DNA of 39,042 nt from a virus. The notes below the pieces were generated by a model. It saw only the letters and a list, made by a program, of their open reading frames with translations. It was not told where the DNA came from and made no database searches. Made by a program: the position numbers and the translations under genes. The DNA lies in the IMG/VR virus record IMGVR_UViG_3300046673_000113, positions 1 through 39,042 of that record. One strand, written 5' to 3'. Shown in pieces: positions 24,982 to 31,622 of this stretch (position 1 is the stretch's first letter; each line of letters opens with the position of its first letter).

Positions 24982-25275
24982 ATGAGTGATACAAATGACC
25001 ATGATGTTTTGGTGACGCTTGTTGCCAATGTGAGCAATCTCAAGGAGAGCCAAGACAATTTCCATCGTGAGATGAAGGAAAGTTTGGCCGATTTGAAAAC
25101 CAACTACTCGGTCAGGCTTGATGCTCATGCAAACAGATTCGCCGAGCATGAAGCCAGATTCAACCAACTCGAAACCTCAAATACGCGCCAGAACGTGATG
25201 CTAACAATCGGTATTAGTATTTTGACTGCTATGACGGGACTTTTGTTCTATCATATTTTTGGCCTCAAACCATGA
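24982..25275 (+). CDS. Coiled-coil protein with C-terminal membrane anchor
   Basis: 97 aa. Residues about 10-70 are heptad-like (SNLKESQDNFHREMKESLAD; AHANRFAEHEARFNQLE) and residues about 74-92 are hydrophobic (MLTIGISILTAMTGLLFYHI). This topology matches XhlA-type or similar membrane-associated lysis accessory proteins that work with a holin. It starts with the A/T context GATTTATG and overlaps the next gene by ATGA. Confidence 0.55.
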   Translation: MSDTNDHDVLVTLVANVSNLKESQDNFHREMKESLADLKTNYSVRLDAHANRFAEHEARFNQLETSNTRQNVMLTIGISILTAMTGLLFYHIFGLKP

Positions 25276-25424
25276 ACTCGCCCGTTATCAAACTCATTCT
25301 GGCTGGGGTAGGCTTTGGCGTAATGGCACTATTCATTCCGGCCTTGAGCGTCTTGCTTTTCGGGATAGGGTTTGTCATGGTTGCGCTGGCATTTGCGTTG
25401 AACGAAATTAAAAAGGTGTTATAG
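25272..25424 (+). CDS. Small two-span membrane protein, 50 aa
   Basis: ATGA-coupled and too short for most gene finders. The peptide contains two hydrophobic stretches, IKLILAGVGFGVMALFIPAL and SVLLFGIGFVMVALAFAL, and ends in a short basic tail (NEIKKVL). The two-span hairpin and its place between a coiled-coil membrane protein and a holin candidate suggest a holin, antiholin or pinholin component. The sequence alone cannot decide. Confidence 0.5.
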   Translation: MNSPVIKLILAGVGFGVMALFIPALSVLLFGIGFVMVALAFALNEIKKVL

Positions 25425-25450
25425 TAAATCAAAACCAAAAGGAAATCAGT

Positions 25451-25684
25451 ATGATAGCGTTCGTAATGAAATTCGTCACATGGGACATGATTCAAAGTTA
25501 CATTCGCCATGCCCTGACAACGATGGGCGGCGTAATCATCGCCAAAGGTTATGTCAGCAACAGCGATTGGACTGATGCTGTGGGGGCATTGATGGTCTTG
25601 GTAGGTGTAGCACACTCGGCTTACATCAAGTGGAACACCACTCGTGTGGCAACCACTCCAAGCGGAACAATAGTTCAACCATGA
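25451..25684 (+). CDS. Holin (Pam3-gp28-like)
   Basis: 77 aa. The segment IRHALTTMGGVIIAKGYVSN followed by SDWTDAVGALMVLVGVAHSA matches the pattern of the Pam3-gp28 family of putative phage holins (RH.LT..GG.L.AKG, then GAL..L.G). These small proteins permeabilise the inner membrane at a set time so that endolysin can act. A Shine-Dalgarno-like AAGGAA lies before the ATG. It overlaps the barrel-like gene by ATGA. Confidence 0.7.
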   Translation: MIAFVMKFVTWDMIQSYIRHALTTMGGVIIAKGYVSNSDWTDAVGALMVLVGVAHSAYIKWNTTRVATTPSGTIVQP

Positions 25685-26229
25685 AAAAACTAAAATCACT
25701 TCTCGGAGTCGCGGCCATTGGGCTGGCGACATTAACCTCGGCACAGGCGCAGACCAATCTTTTGTCCGGCGACTTGGGCAGGGTCGGCACAGACCTTTGG
25801 AATGACATTGAGACAATCGCGCCATTCACCACGAACGGGCAGGCTACCGTTGCAATGGGATACGGCATGAACACGGCCAGCAAGAACCAGATTGAAGTAT
25901 TGCTGCTCACTGTTCCCGTCAGTCAGAATGTGGCCATCGGCGCAGTCGGCGGTCACATGGGCAGCACATGGTATGAAGGTGGGGCTTCTGTGTCTTACGG
26001 GATAACCAATACAATTCCAATTCTCGGCAAGATTCGCTCCTATGCTGGCGACGGCGTTGTGTATAATCTCAAGGCAAATGAACCCGCTAACTACGCCTTT
26101 GCTGGTATGCAAAAGACATGGGACATCAGTTCAAAGTTTGATGCTGGCATGGGTTACATCGTGGGAAATACTTCTGACCGACCCGGCATGGACATTTTGA
26201 TTGGCGGACATTTGACGTTCAAATGGTAA
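25681..26229 (+). CDS. Outer-membrane-barrel-like protein with signal peptide
   Basis: 182 aa. The signal peptide (MKKLKSLLGVAAIGLATLTS) ends near AQA-Q. Alternating hydrophobic strands with Gly and aromatic turns follow (VAIGAVGGHMGSTWYEGGAS; YAFAGMQKTWDISSKFDAGM), and the chain ends HLTFKW, an aromatic C-terminus typical of beta-barrel outer-membrane proteins. Lambda Lom is a phage-encoded outer-membrane protein located near the tail fibre genes, so a surface role, for example altering phage or serum interaction, is plausible. It could also assist outer-membrane disruption. Confidence 0.6.
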   Translation: MKKLKSLLGVAAIGLATLTSAQAQTNLLSGDLGRVGTDLWNDIETIAPFTTNGQATVAMGYGMNTASKNQIEVLLLTVPVSQNVAIGAVGGHMGSTWYEGGASVSYGITNTIPILGKIRSYAGDGVVYNLKANEPANYAFAGMQKTWDISSKFDAGMGYIVGNTSDRPGMDILIGGHLTFKW

Positions 26230-26402
26230 AACTCCTGACATGGCTGTTTAAGCGCAAGGCCAAGTGTTCGGCTCAACCGAAATACATTCGGCCAGCCCTG
26301 CGAGTGAAGAAAATTAAACGGCCAGTAAAGGTCGGGGTTAAGGACACAGATGATTTTCCTCCTCGTTGCACGGGCGATTTTCCTGTGGAAATTGAACGGT
26401 GA
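26223..26402 (+). CDS. Small basic protein, 59 aa
   Basis: The ATG overlaps the end of the barrel gene (stop at 26227-26229). The sequence is strongly basic (TWLFKRKAKCSAQPKYIRPA, then RVKKIKRPVKVGVK) with an acidic/Pro end. It is the last rightward gene before convergence with the leftward operon. I do not recognise it. The coupled start supports translation. Confidence 0.4.
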   Translation: MVKLLTWLFKRKAKCSAQPKYIRPALRVKKIKRPVKVGVKDTDDFPPRCTGDFPVEIER

Positions 26403-26507
26403 TGTTCTTATTGAGTAGTAAGAATCACGGTTTTCAGTGAAAATCCTGCTCTGATTGCGGGAATATCATGGTATATCCTATTTCGAGTAAATCCCCAAAC
26501 AAGGCAT
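26403..26507. terminator. Convergent intergenic region with short palindromes
   Basis: The two operons end here face to face. TTCTTA (26405-26410) can pair with TAAGAA (26419-26424), and TTTTCAGTGAAAA (26431-26443) is a perfect interrupted palindrome. Neither is a strong GC-rich hairpin, so a bidirectional terminator is only suggested. Confidence 0.3.
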
Positions 26508-26858
26508 TTACCCATAATACCGTGAGTAGAGCCATTTTACCTTTTTGCCCCAAAGCGGGTCTTGGGCGTAGGTTTTGCCCAGAAACTCGATAAAATCGCC
26601 CTTACAGCCGCTTTTAATCCACCGTTTATGCGCTCCACGACACGTTTCTAGGCACTTTGATTTGGCAATGGCACTTGGATAGGGGTAACGCTTCCCGTCA
26701 CGTCCTATGCGCTCTACACCATAGGCAAATCTGGTCTTATTCCCGCCCTCGGCTCGGTAGATGGTTTGGGCAAGCCTGTTAAAATCCACACCCGCCGCAG
26801 GACAGGGCGTGCAACCCCTTAGGCTAAAGGCTAGAAGGATGGGCAGGAAGCGGGTCAT
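26508..26858 (-). CDS. Endolysin candidate with lipoprotein-like signal
   Basis: 116 aa, convergent with the holin gene. The N-terminus (MTRFLPILLAFSLRGCTPCP) is a short signal with a Cys at position 16, although Arg at -2 is atypical for a lipobox. The body has IYRAEGGNKTRFAYGV (E in RAEGG as catalytic candidate), then CLETCRGAHKRWIKSG and 'GDFIEFLGKTYA', the layout of a small phage lysozyme-like family. It would cut peptidoglycan after release by holin or by export. It overlaps the VRR-NUC gene by ATGA. Confidence 0.55.
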   Translation of the reverse strand: MTRFLPILLAFSLRGCTPCPAAGVDFNRLAQTIYRAEGGNKTRFAYGVERIGRDGKRYPYPSAIAKSKCLETCRGAHKRWIKSGCKGDFIEFLGKTYAQDPLWGKKVKWLYSRYYG

Positions 26859-27217
26859 GGTTTATCACGAAGTATTGACAAAAATTCTGCCATATCATGC
26901 ACCACATAGACCGTATGGCCTAGCATTGACATTTCCTTGTGCCACGATAATTGCTCTTTGTCCGGCTTACAACCCTTACGCTTGCACTCAACACAAAGCA
27001 CCTTTTTATCGGGCATGAATATCGTGAAATCTTGCGCCCCAACAGCTATGGTAGAACGCCTATCCATCCTGCCCTCGATATATTTCCACCTCGGCCACTG
27101 GTCTTTGCAATACTCCCGAATCAGGGCATGAAGCATAGACTCAAGTTCCGGCTCTTTTATGGCCTTAACCTGTTGCTTGGCATTAAGCCTGTTCCAATCT
27201 TCAATGGATATTCCCAT
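26855..27217 (-). CDS. VRR-NUC domain nuclease
   Basis: 120 aa. The PD-(D/E)XK core is visible: GAQDFTIF (the first Asp), VLCVECKRK (E and K of the ExK motif) and PDKEQLSWHKEM, ending in the VYVVHDMAEF strand. VRR-NUC proteins are small nucleases of phages and repair systems. It precedes the endolysin with an ATGA overlap and follows the hypothetical gene at 27220-27495 by two bases. The role is not known; recombination, packaging or DNA processing are possible. Confidence 0.7.
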   Translation of the reverse strand: MGISIEDWNRLNAKQQVKAIKEPELESMLHALIREYCKDQWPRWKYIEGRMDRRSTIAVGAQDFTIFMPDKKVLCVECKRKGCKPDKEQLSWHKEMSMLGHTVYVVHDMAEFLSILRDKP

Positions 27218-27219
27218 AA

Positions 27220-27495
27220 TTACTGACAGTTTAATAACACCTGCTGAACTTTCTTGCCAGCCAATGTCGGGCTTATCGTCCAGCCAAATGGGGTTCGGTA
27301 GCTGCTGAACTGCATTTGTGGTTGGTCACGCAGTTTGATTGTAACAACTGCATCGGCCTTCGATCTTGGCCGATAAACATTCTCATTCTCTGGTATCAAT
27401 TCCGACGCAGCTTTGTGGCGATAATACGCCGCGATGCCCTCCCTTCGTCGGGCTTGCTTCATCCTCGCGTATCTCGTTGAGCGATAGTTGGACAT
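27220..27495 (-). CDS. Hypothetical basic protein, 91 aa
   Basis: The N-terminal third is very basic and Tyr-rich (SNYRSTRYARMKQARRREGI). The remainder contains a possible beta hairpin (VVTIKLRDQPQMQFSSYRTP) and ends VQQVLLNCQ. No family recognised. The N-terminal basic helix suggests nucleic-acid binding. It sits 4 nt from the MT-A70 gene. Confidence 0.5.
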   Translation of the reverse strand: MSNYRSTRYARMKQARRREGIAAYYRHKAASELIPENENVYRPRSKADAVVTIKLRDQPQMQFSSYRTPFGWTISPTLAGKKVQQVLLNCQ

Positions 27496-27499
27496 AACC

Positions 27500-28126
27500 T
27501 CAAACCGATTTTCGATGTGGCATATCTGCTTTGTTCGGCGTCATATCGTCGCCGCTCAGTAAATCGTATTCGACCTGGTTTCCGAACACCTCCCAGCCCG
27601 GTCGTTTCAGCCGAGAGAACATTTCGAGTTTTGGCACGTCTGGATACCACGCGGCGATCCAGTCGCGCACTTGGTCGGGCTTCGCGCTGTGCCGCCCACG
27701 CGGGCAGCGGATCACCGACGAGCGGCGCAGTTGCGGCGGCGGCGGCTTCACATTCCCGCGAACTCCAACCATCAGTGTTTCATGCTGGCCGATCCACCAG
27801 AAGCCGATGCCCGTCCGCATTTTGTCCCAGACCGCTTGCGACTTGTAGCTGAAGCCCCACGCCTTCATTACGCGCAGTCCGCTTTCGAGCAGTGGAGAGG
27901 TTGTCCACAGGTAGAGGATGCAGTCTTTCGCCGCCGGTATCTGCATCGCGCATAGCTCGTCATCGGTCATCAGCGGGTATTGTTTCGCCGCCGCGCCTTG
28001 CACGCCTTTTTGCTGATACGTCCAAGGCGGGTCTGCGTAGATCACACCAAAAGACGCCGAACCACCGGATGCAGCGAATGACGCCACGGCGGTCTGGTCG
28101 AGTTCGAGAGTCTTCATAGGCGTCAT
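27500..28126 (-). CDS. MT-A70-family adenine methyltransferase
   Basis: 208 aa. The catalytic DPPW motif occurs in FGVIYADPPWTYQ, followed by 'LYLWTTSPLLESGL', 'WGFSYKSQAVWDK' and 'HETLMVGVRG', and the typical ending RPGWEVFGNQ. These enzymes transfer a methyl group to N6 of adenine in DNA or RNA. The first 20-25 residues are encoded within an attC-like site (28056-28147), and the ATG itself lies in its right arm. By eye the gene is more GC-rich than its neighbours. It could protect phage DNA from restriction or modify regulation. Confidence 0.85.
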   Translation of the reverse strand: MTPMKTLELDQTAVASFAASGGSASFGVIYADPPWTYQQKGVQGAAAKQYPLMTDDELCAMQIPAAKDCILYLWTTSPLLESGLRVMKAWGFSYKSQAVWDKMRTGIGFWWIGQHETLMVGVRGNVKPPPPQLRRSSVIRCPRGRHSAKPDQVRDWIAAWYPDVPKLEMFSRLKRPGWEVFGNQVEYDLLSGDDMTPNKADMPHRKSV

Positions 28127-28147
28127 CGCTGATCCGGGACGTTAGCT
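28056..28147 (+). other. attC-like site 1
   Basis: Ends GCCGAAC (28056-28062) and GTTAGCT (28141-28147). Left arm CCGGAT-G-CAGCGA-A-TGACGCC (28065-28085) pairs with GGCGTCATCGCTGATCCGG (28119-28137) without mismatch except for the unpaired G71 and A78. These two bulges in the left arm, six bases apart, are characteristic of integron attC sites. The site overlaps the start of the MT-A70 gene and the stop of the next methyltransferase gene. Confidence 0.78.
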
Positions 28148-28999
28148 GCCTAGCGCGAGCGTCTCTTGGCTCATGCGCCTTGCAGCGGTTTCACAGAGTT
28201 TTTCGTCGAGTTCAATCATCGTGCATTTACGCCCGATGTCCTTTGCGGCTCGCGCCGTTGTTCCGCTCCCGCCGTGCGGGTCGAGTATTGCATCGCCCGG
28301 CCGCGTCCAGCCCGCCATTATTTTCAGCGGCAGATCGAGCGGGAAGATTGCAGTGTTTCCTTCGACTTCGCCGCTACCACCACGACCGAGCCGCCAGATG
28401 TCAGACATCGTGCCACGCTCGAAGTGACTCACCGCGAAAGCGCGGCCAGCGGTTTGCACGGCCTCGAAGCACATGATGAGTTCGTAGCCGCGATTGATGA
28501 CCGAGCCGTGCATGGCTGGCTGTCCGTCGCCCTTGTCCCAGATGATGATGTCCTTGAGATTCTTTCCCCACGCGCCGATGAGACTGAACCAGGCCTCTTT
28601 GCAGCCGGTAACGATTTGCACATTCCAGAAGGCCATCGGCGCACGTTGCAGCGCGAGCGTCAAGACTTCGTTTTGGAAGTCGTAGTAGTCTTGGACAGAC
28701 AGCGCATCGTGGTATCCAGCATATTTCTTTGAGAAGTGTTCGTCGGTTTCCCGTTCGGTGTATTGACCGTTGCGGATGCGCGTTCTCATGTTGTAGGGCG
28801 GCGAGGTTATCACCGCCGCGAAGCGTCCGAGCATCGGCATGATTTTACGATTGTCGCCGTGGTAGATCGTCACCCATTCGTCAGAGTAGTAGGGACGACC
28901 GGCACTTAACAAATCACTGGAAACAACCGCCCTTACGCCTTGTGATTCGGGCGTTGGTATCGTGTCGTCGCGTTCTGGTTTTTCAATGAGTGTTTGCAT
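28142..28999 (-). CDS. DNA adenine/cytosine-N4 methyltransferase (beta class)
   Basis: 285 aa. Motif order TSPPYN (residues about 66-71) before DPHGGSGTT (about 249-257) is that of beta-class N6-adenine or N4-cytosine methyltransferases; the His in place of the usual Phe/Cys is a variant. The C-terminus (CTMIELDEKLCETAARRM) closes the SAM-binding fold. Residues 1-about 33 are encoded by an attC-like site (28904-29032) and lie upstream of the recognisable domain (GRPYYSDEWVTIY). The stop codon is supplied by the GTTAGCT end of attC site 1. Likely to modify phage DNA; the target sequence is unknown. Confidence 0.85.
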   Translation of the reverse strand: MQTLIEKPERDDTIPTPESQGVRAVVSSDLLSAGRPYYSDEWVTIYHGDNRKIMPMLGRFAAVITSPPYNMRTRIRNGQYTERETDEHFSKKYAGYHDALSVQDYYDFQNEVLTLALQRAPMAFWNVQIVTGCKEAWFSLIGAWGKNLKDIIIWDKGDGQPAMHGSVINRGYELIMCFEAVQTAGRAFAVSHFERGTMSDIWRLGRGGSGEVEGNTAIFPLDLPLKIMAGWTRPGDAILDPHGGSGTTARAAKDIGRKCTMIELDEKLCETAARRMSQETLALGS

Positions 29000-29032
29000 T
29001 TTTACGGGCGGTGTTTCAGTTCTACGTTATGC
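28904..29032 (+). other. attC-like site 2
   Basis: Ends ACTTAAC (28904-28910) and GTTATGC (29026-29032). Left arm ACT-G-GAAACA-A-CCGCCC (28916-28932) pairs with GGGCGGTGTTTCAGT (29006-29020) without mismatch except the unpaired G and A, again six bases apart. The central loop encodes the start of the beta-class methyltransferase. It lies at the boundary between the methyltransferase genes and the small gene 29027-29116. Confidence 0.78.
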
Positions 29033-29116
29033 CGCCTTCTTCCTTTTCTTTCGCAAAGGCACAAACATAGTACCGCGCTTCCTTAGAACCAGCCAGCGTA
29101 ATTTTGTTATGCTCAT
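29027..29116 (-). CDS. Tiny basic protein, 29 aa
   Basis: ATGA-coupled to the upstream gene and ending at the GTTATGC end of attC site 2, which supplies the stop codon. The product is strongly basic (LRWLVLRKRG, then VPLRKKRKKAA). The double coupling, start overlap and stop in the site, argues for real translation. No family recognised. Confidence 0.35.
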   Translation of the reverse strand: MSITKLRWLVLRKRGTMFVPLRKKRKKAA

Positions 29117-29439
29117 AGTTTTCTCTTTAGGTTAGGTGTTGTTGATTTGCACTTATCGTTCTCCGCTACACAATCTAATTCCGTGGTAAATACATCACTG
29201 AACTTAATCGGCCTGCCACAATCCCTGAACATCTTTCCCAGCATTTTGCTATCTTTATCTGGGCAATTCCCGCTTCTATGGTTGCCCCATTTCTTGCACC
29301 ACGCACACCATAGTTCATCTGGTCTGTGCAACGCCAGAATGTCTTTAGCCAGCATTTTGAGTTCGGCTTTACTGCGCTTGGGTTTCTCCATAGCCTTAGC
29401 CTCGAATAATTTGTGAATGCGTTTGGTGCGGGTTTTCAT
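29113..29439 (-). CDS. Small protein with CCHC-like zinc motif
   Basis: 108 aa from ATG 29439, which overlaps the upstream stop (ATGA). Basic N-terminal helix (MKTRTKRIHKLFEAKAMEKP), then WCAWCKKWGNHRSGNCPDK with a C-x2-C-x6-H-x4-C spacing, close to a zinc knuckle. The C-terminal part is Lys-rich (KCKSTTPNLKRKL). Probably a nucleic-acid-binding protein of early genes. A longer form from 29463 is possible but not supported by coupling. Confidence 0.55.
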   Translation of the reverse strand: MKTRTKRIHKLFEAKAMEKPKRSKAELKMLAKDILALHRPDELWCAWCKKWGNHRSGNCPDKDSKMLGKMFRDCGRPIKFSDVFTTELDCVAENDKCKSTTPNLKRKL

Positions 29440-29567
29440 ATCCATTTCAATATCCACGACCATTTAAGCCAGCCAATGCCAAGCTCACGATGTTTGAAGT
29501 TAATTCCCATGCACGGCAATAGAAAACAAAAATCGTCGTTCACTCGTTCTATTTTAATGTGGTTCAT
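29436..29567 (-). CDS. Small protein, 43 aa
   Basis: Both ends are ATGA overlaps: its start with the phosphoesterase stop and its stop with the zinc-motif gene. The product (NHIKIERVNDDFCFLLPCMG, then GIGWLKWSWILKWI) has a Trp-rich hydrophobic C-terminus that could be a membrane-interacting helix. Unknown function. Fully coupled placement is the main evidence. Confidence 0.45.
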   Translation of the reverse strand: MNHIKIERVNDDFCFLLPCMGINFKHRELGIGWLKWSWILKWI

Positions 29568-30424
29568 GTTAAGCAATGGATTTGTGGTTCAACTTCGCTT
29601 CCTTTATGACGTAACGAGATTAAAATCTCCACATGGCCTAGTGACGACGGCATACGACAAGCATCCACATTGTAATTGGATTCGCCAGCCCTGAATGATG
29701 CCAGATATGAGCCGGAACGGATAGCCCATGATTCGCGTTGTTTGACCTTCAATGCTCCGGTCTTGTGGTCGAGGTTAAGAAACAACCTCGGCGTGGTCGG
29801 CATTGCCCCGCGTTTGTGGTCGTGTCCCATGATTGCAATATCGGCTTCTACTCCCTCAAACATCTGCGCCACGCGATTGATTGACCCGCCGATGAGCCGC
29901 GAAGCACCCATGCCGTGATGGGCAAATATGTCTAAGGTAAAAATTCTTCCATGAGCGTTGAATGAAAGCCGAATTAGGGCGCACACACCAAGATATTTGC
30001 AGTCCAGCTTATCCGCTAGTTTTTGGTCGCCGTTGATTCCGCTCTGAAACTCGAAGTAATGGTTTCCGTTCAACAGGCCGATGAGCCTGCCCTTCATAAA
30101 GCTAATTTCATCAGCAAACTTATCAATCTTGGCTTGCTGTAATGCCTGTGTGTCTCTCTTGAATGTTTCGTGCATCTGTTTGGAAATCTGTCCAAGACAT
30201 TCCCGCTCGGTTGTGCTGGTCGAATCAAGGTAGTCGCCCATGCCCAGAAAATAAGTTTCTTTGGGGGGTAGTCCGCGAAAATACTCCAAATCTTCCTGCC
30301 AAACCGCGTCGGCATGATTCGGAGAATCCCAATGGACATCGCCAAAAATACAGATGCGAATAGCTTTCCCATACGAACAGGGAATGTTAAATGAATGGGT
30401 TTCAAAGAGGCCGCTGGTTTTCAC
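29564..30424 (-). CDS. Calcineurin-like metallophosphoesterase
   Basis: 286 aa. All five metal-binding motifs are visible in order: GDVHWD (residues about 28-33), GDYLD, GNHYFE, FAHHGMG and GHDHKR. This is the dinuclear-metal fold of phosphoesterases that hydrolyse phosphodiesters or nucleotides. The N-terminal residues before the motif (SFNIPCSYGKAIRICIF) form the first strand. Phage relatives are sometimes nucleotide phosphodiesterases acting in anti-defence or DNA metabolism; which applies here is unknown. It is ATGA-coupled to the next gene and starts 3 nt after the upstream stop. Confidence 0.82.
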   Translation of the reverse strand: MKTSGLFETHSFNIPCSYGKAIRICIFGDVHWDSPNHADAVWQEDLEYFRGLPPKETYFLGMGDYLDSTSTTERECLGQISKQMHETFKRDTQALQQAKIDKFADEISFMKGRLIGLLNGNHYFEFQSGINGDQKLADKLDCKYLGVCALIRLSFNAHGRIFTLDIFAHHGMGASRLIGGSINRVAQMFEGVEADIAIMGHDHKRGAMPTTPRLFLNLDHKTGALKVKQRESWAIRSGSYLASFRAGESNYNVDACRMPSSLGHVEILISLRHKGSEVEPQIHCLT

Positions 30425-30427
30425 AAT

Positions 30428-30598
30428 TTATCCTTTCCGTTTTCTGGTTTTTTTGCCGTGTAATGGGCAATCCTCTTGCATGACAAATACACCCTTTCTG
30501 CCCATGTAGCCGTCGCCGTGGTAATTATCCAAAACAGGACACAAACAGCCCTTCTTTTGCGCTGCGTCAGAGCCGGGATTGGGGATTTTGTTTTTCAT
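30428..30598 (-). CDS. Small Cys-rich phage protein, 56 aa
   Basis: Starts by ATGA overlap. The sequence PNPGSDAAQKKGCLCPVLDN followed by 'GYMGRKGVFVMQEDCPLH' matches a small phage family with the arrangement GC.CPVLDN...G and a final CPLHG. The Cys and His residues probably bind zinc. The function of this family is unknown to me. Basic tail KTRKRKG. Confidence 0.6.
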   Translation of the reverse strand: MKNKIPNPGSDAAQKKGCLCPVLDNYHGDGYMGRKGVFVMQEDCPLHGKKTRKRKG

Positions 30599-31302
30599 TT
30601 TAGCAATCGTTCAAGATTGTGCTTCTGTCTGATTTCGATATGACGCGCTCGCAGGGCTTCAATGAAAGCCAAGACTGATTCCTTACTTGGTTCAGGCAGG
30701 CCGCGCTTCTTCGAGTCCGCGCCGATGTTCAAAAAGTTGGGATTGATTTCAGCTATCCAGTCGGCTAATTTATTGACATCAAAAGCTAGAATCGGCTCGA
30801 CTGTTACAAATAGCTTAACAAAACCAATGTCGCGGCGCAGTTGCCGCATGGCTTCAAATCGAGCAAATGGGGTTGGTGATTTGCCCATCACTTCTGGAAT
30901 ATATCGGTTTGTTTCAATAGTAGTTCCCAGAATACTTTCGCGTGGCATTTGGGTGATGAAGTAAAAATAACGCTTGGGATTTTTCGTCTGAAAAACGTAG
31001 TGGTTTTCTGGATATTCAAAACAATGGTTTAGCACCCTATGAATTGTCTCGTTTGAAATTCCATCTGCAAACAAATCGTTCATGTGCTCGATGAAGATGG
31101 TTTTGCCTTTGCCATAGTTGACCTTAAATTCATCTTCGATGAGACGCACCACGCCGCCGTAACGCTGGCGCATGGTGTCGAACTTCGCTGCCATTGCGCT
31201 GACGTAGCAGTAAGAACATTCGTGCGGACACTTGCCGCCAAGATGCGAATGGGTGTGCGTTACCCACGGATACATATTTCCGGCTGATTTTTTTAGGCTC
31301 AT
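30595..31302 (-). CDS. DUF5131/phage Gp37-Gp68-like radical SAM-type protein
   Basis: 235 aa. The N-terminal CPHECSYCY (residues about 25-33) has the CxxxCxxC iron-sulphur pattern of radical SAM enzymes, followed by 'IFIEHMNDLFADGI' and 'FQTKNPKRYFYF', 'ILGTTIETNRYIP' and 'LFVTVEPIL', which are features of the phage Gp37/Gp68 and DUF5131 group. The reaction in phages is unknown; suggestions include modification of DNA or anti-defence. It ends in an ATGA overlap and begins 3 nt after the preceding small gene. Confidence 0.78.
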   Translation of the reverse strand: MSLKKSAGNMYPWVTHTHSHLGGKCPHECSYCYVSAMAAKFDTMRQRYGGVVRLIEDEFKVNYGKGKTIFIEHMNDLFADGISNETIHRVLNHCFEYPENHYVFQTKNPKRYFYFITQMPRESILGTTIETNRYIPEVMGKSPTPFARFEAMRQLRRDIGFVKLFVTVEPILAFDVNKLADWIAEINPNFLNIGADSKKRGLPEPSKESVLAFIEALRARHIEIRQKHNLERLLK

Positions 31303-31305
31303 AAT

Positions 31306-31425
31306 TCAGTTATCCTGTTTTTCCGGCATACTTGTTAATGGCGTTTCCTTGCCGCATTTCCAGCAAATACATTTGCCGTCGCCAATGTAAATGTTCTCAC
31401 ACTCACAGCCCCCCCCCCGTTTCAA
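31306..31425 (-). CDS. Small zinc-ribbon-like protein with poly-G start, 39 aa
   Basis: The TTG at 31425-31423 overlaps the upstream stop (TTGA). Codons 3-6 are G-rich because of a run of ten C on the + strand (31409-31418). The product contains CECENIYIGDGKCICWKCGK, a four- or five-Cys zinc motif. The frame depends on the exact run length, so a one-base change would disrupt it. This may be a real contingency site or an assembly-sensitive region. Confidence 0.4.
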   Translation of the reverse strand: MKRGGGCECENIYIGDGKCICWKCGKETPLTSMPEKQDN

Positions 31426-31622
31426 TTATTACAATTATTATTGTGACTGTCATAAGCCCTTGCTTCCGCTATCTTCGCTAAACAATCGCTTTTCATGGAG
31501 CACCATTTAGGAGAACGTCCGCGCATCACCGAGCCTTTTAAGAAAATATAATCAACAGACTTCGCTATCTGCTTATCTATTTCAACCAGCTTCTTTTCCA
31601 GATTTCGGAGTTCGGTGTTCAT
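31422..31622 (-). CDS. Small helical protein, 66 aa
   Basis: Starts at ATG 31622 by ATGA overlap with the winged-helix gene; an upstream in-frame ATG at 31676 is less likely. Residues 1-25 are heptad-like (NTELRNLEKKLVEIDKQIAK) and the rest contains several Cys. It ends in an Asn-rich tail (SHNNNCNN). Unknown; possibly a partner for the neighbouring regulator. Confidence 0.45.
   Translation of the reverse strand: MNTELRNLEKKLVEIDKQIAKSVDYIFLKGSVMRGRSPKWCSMKSDCLAKIAEARAYDSHNNNCNN

Noticed and set aside
28166-28732. Plus-strand frame opposite the beta-class methyltransferase
   Set aside because: The minus-strand frame has clear catalytic motifs; the plus frame has none.
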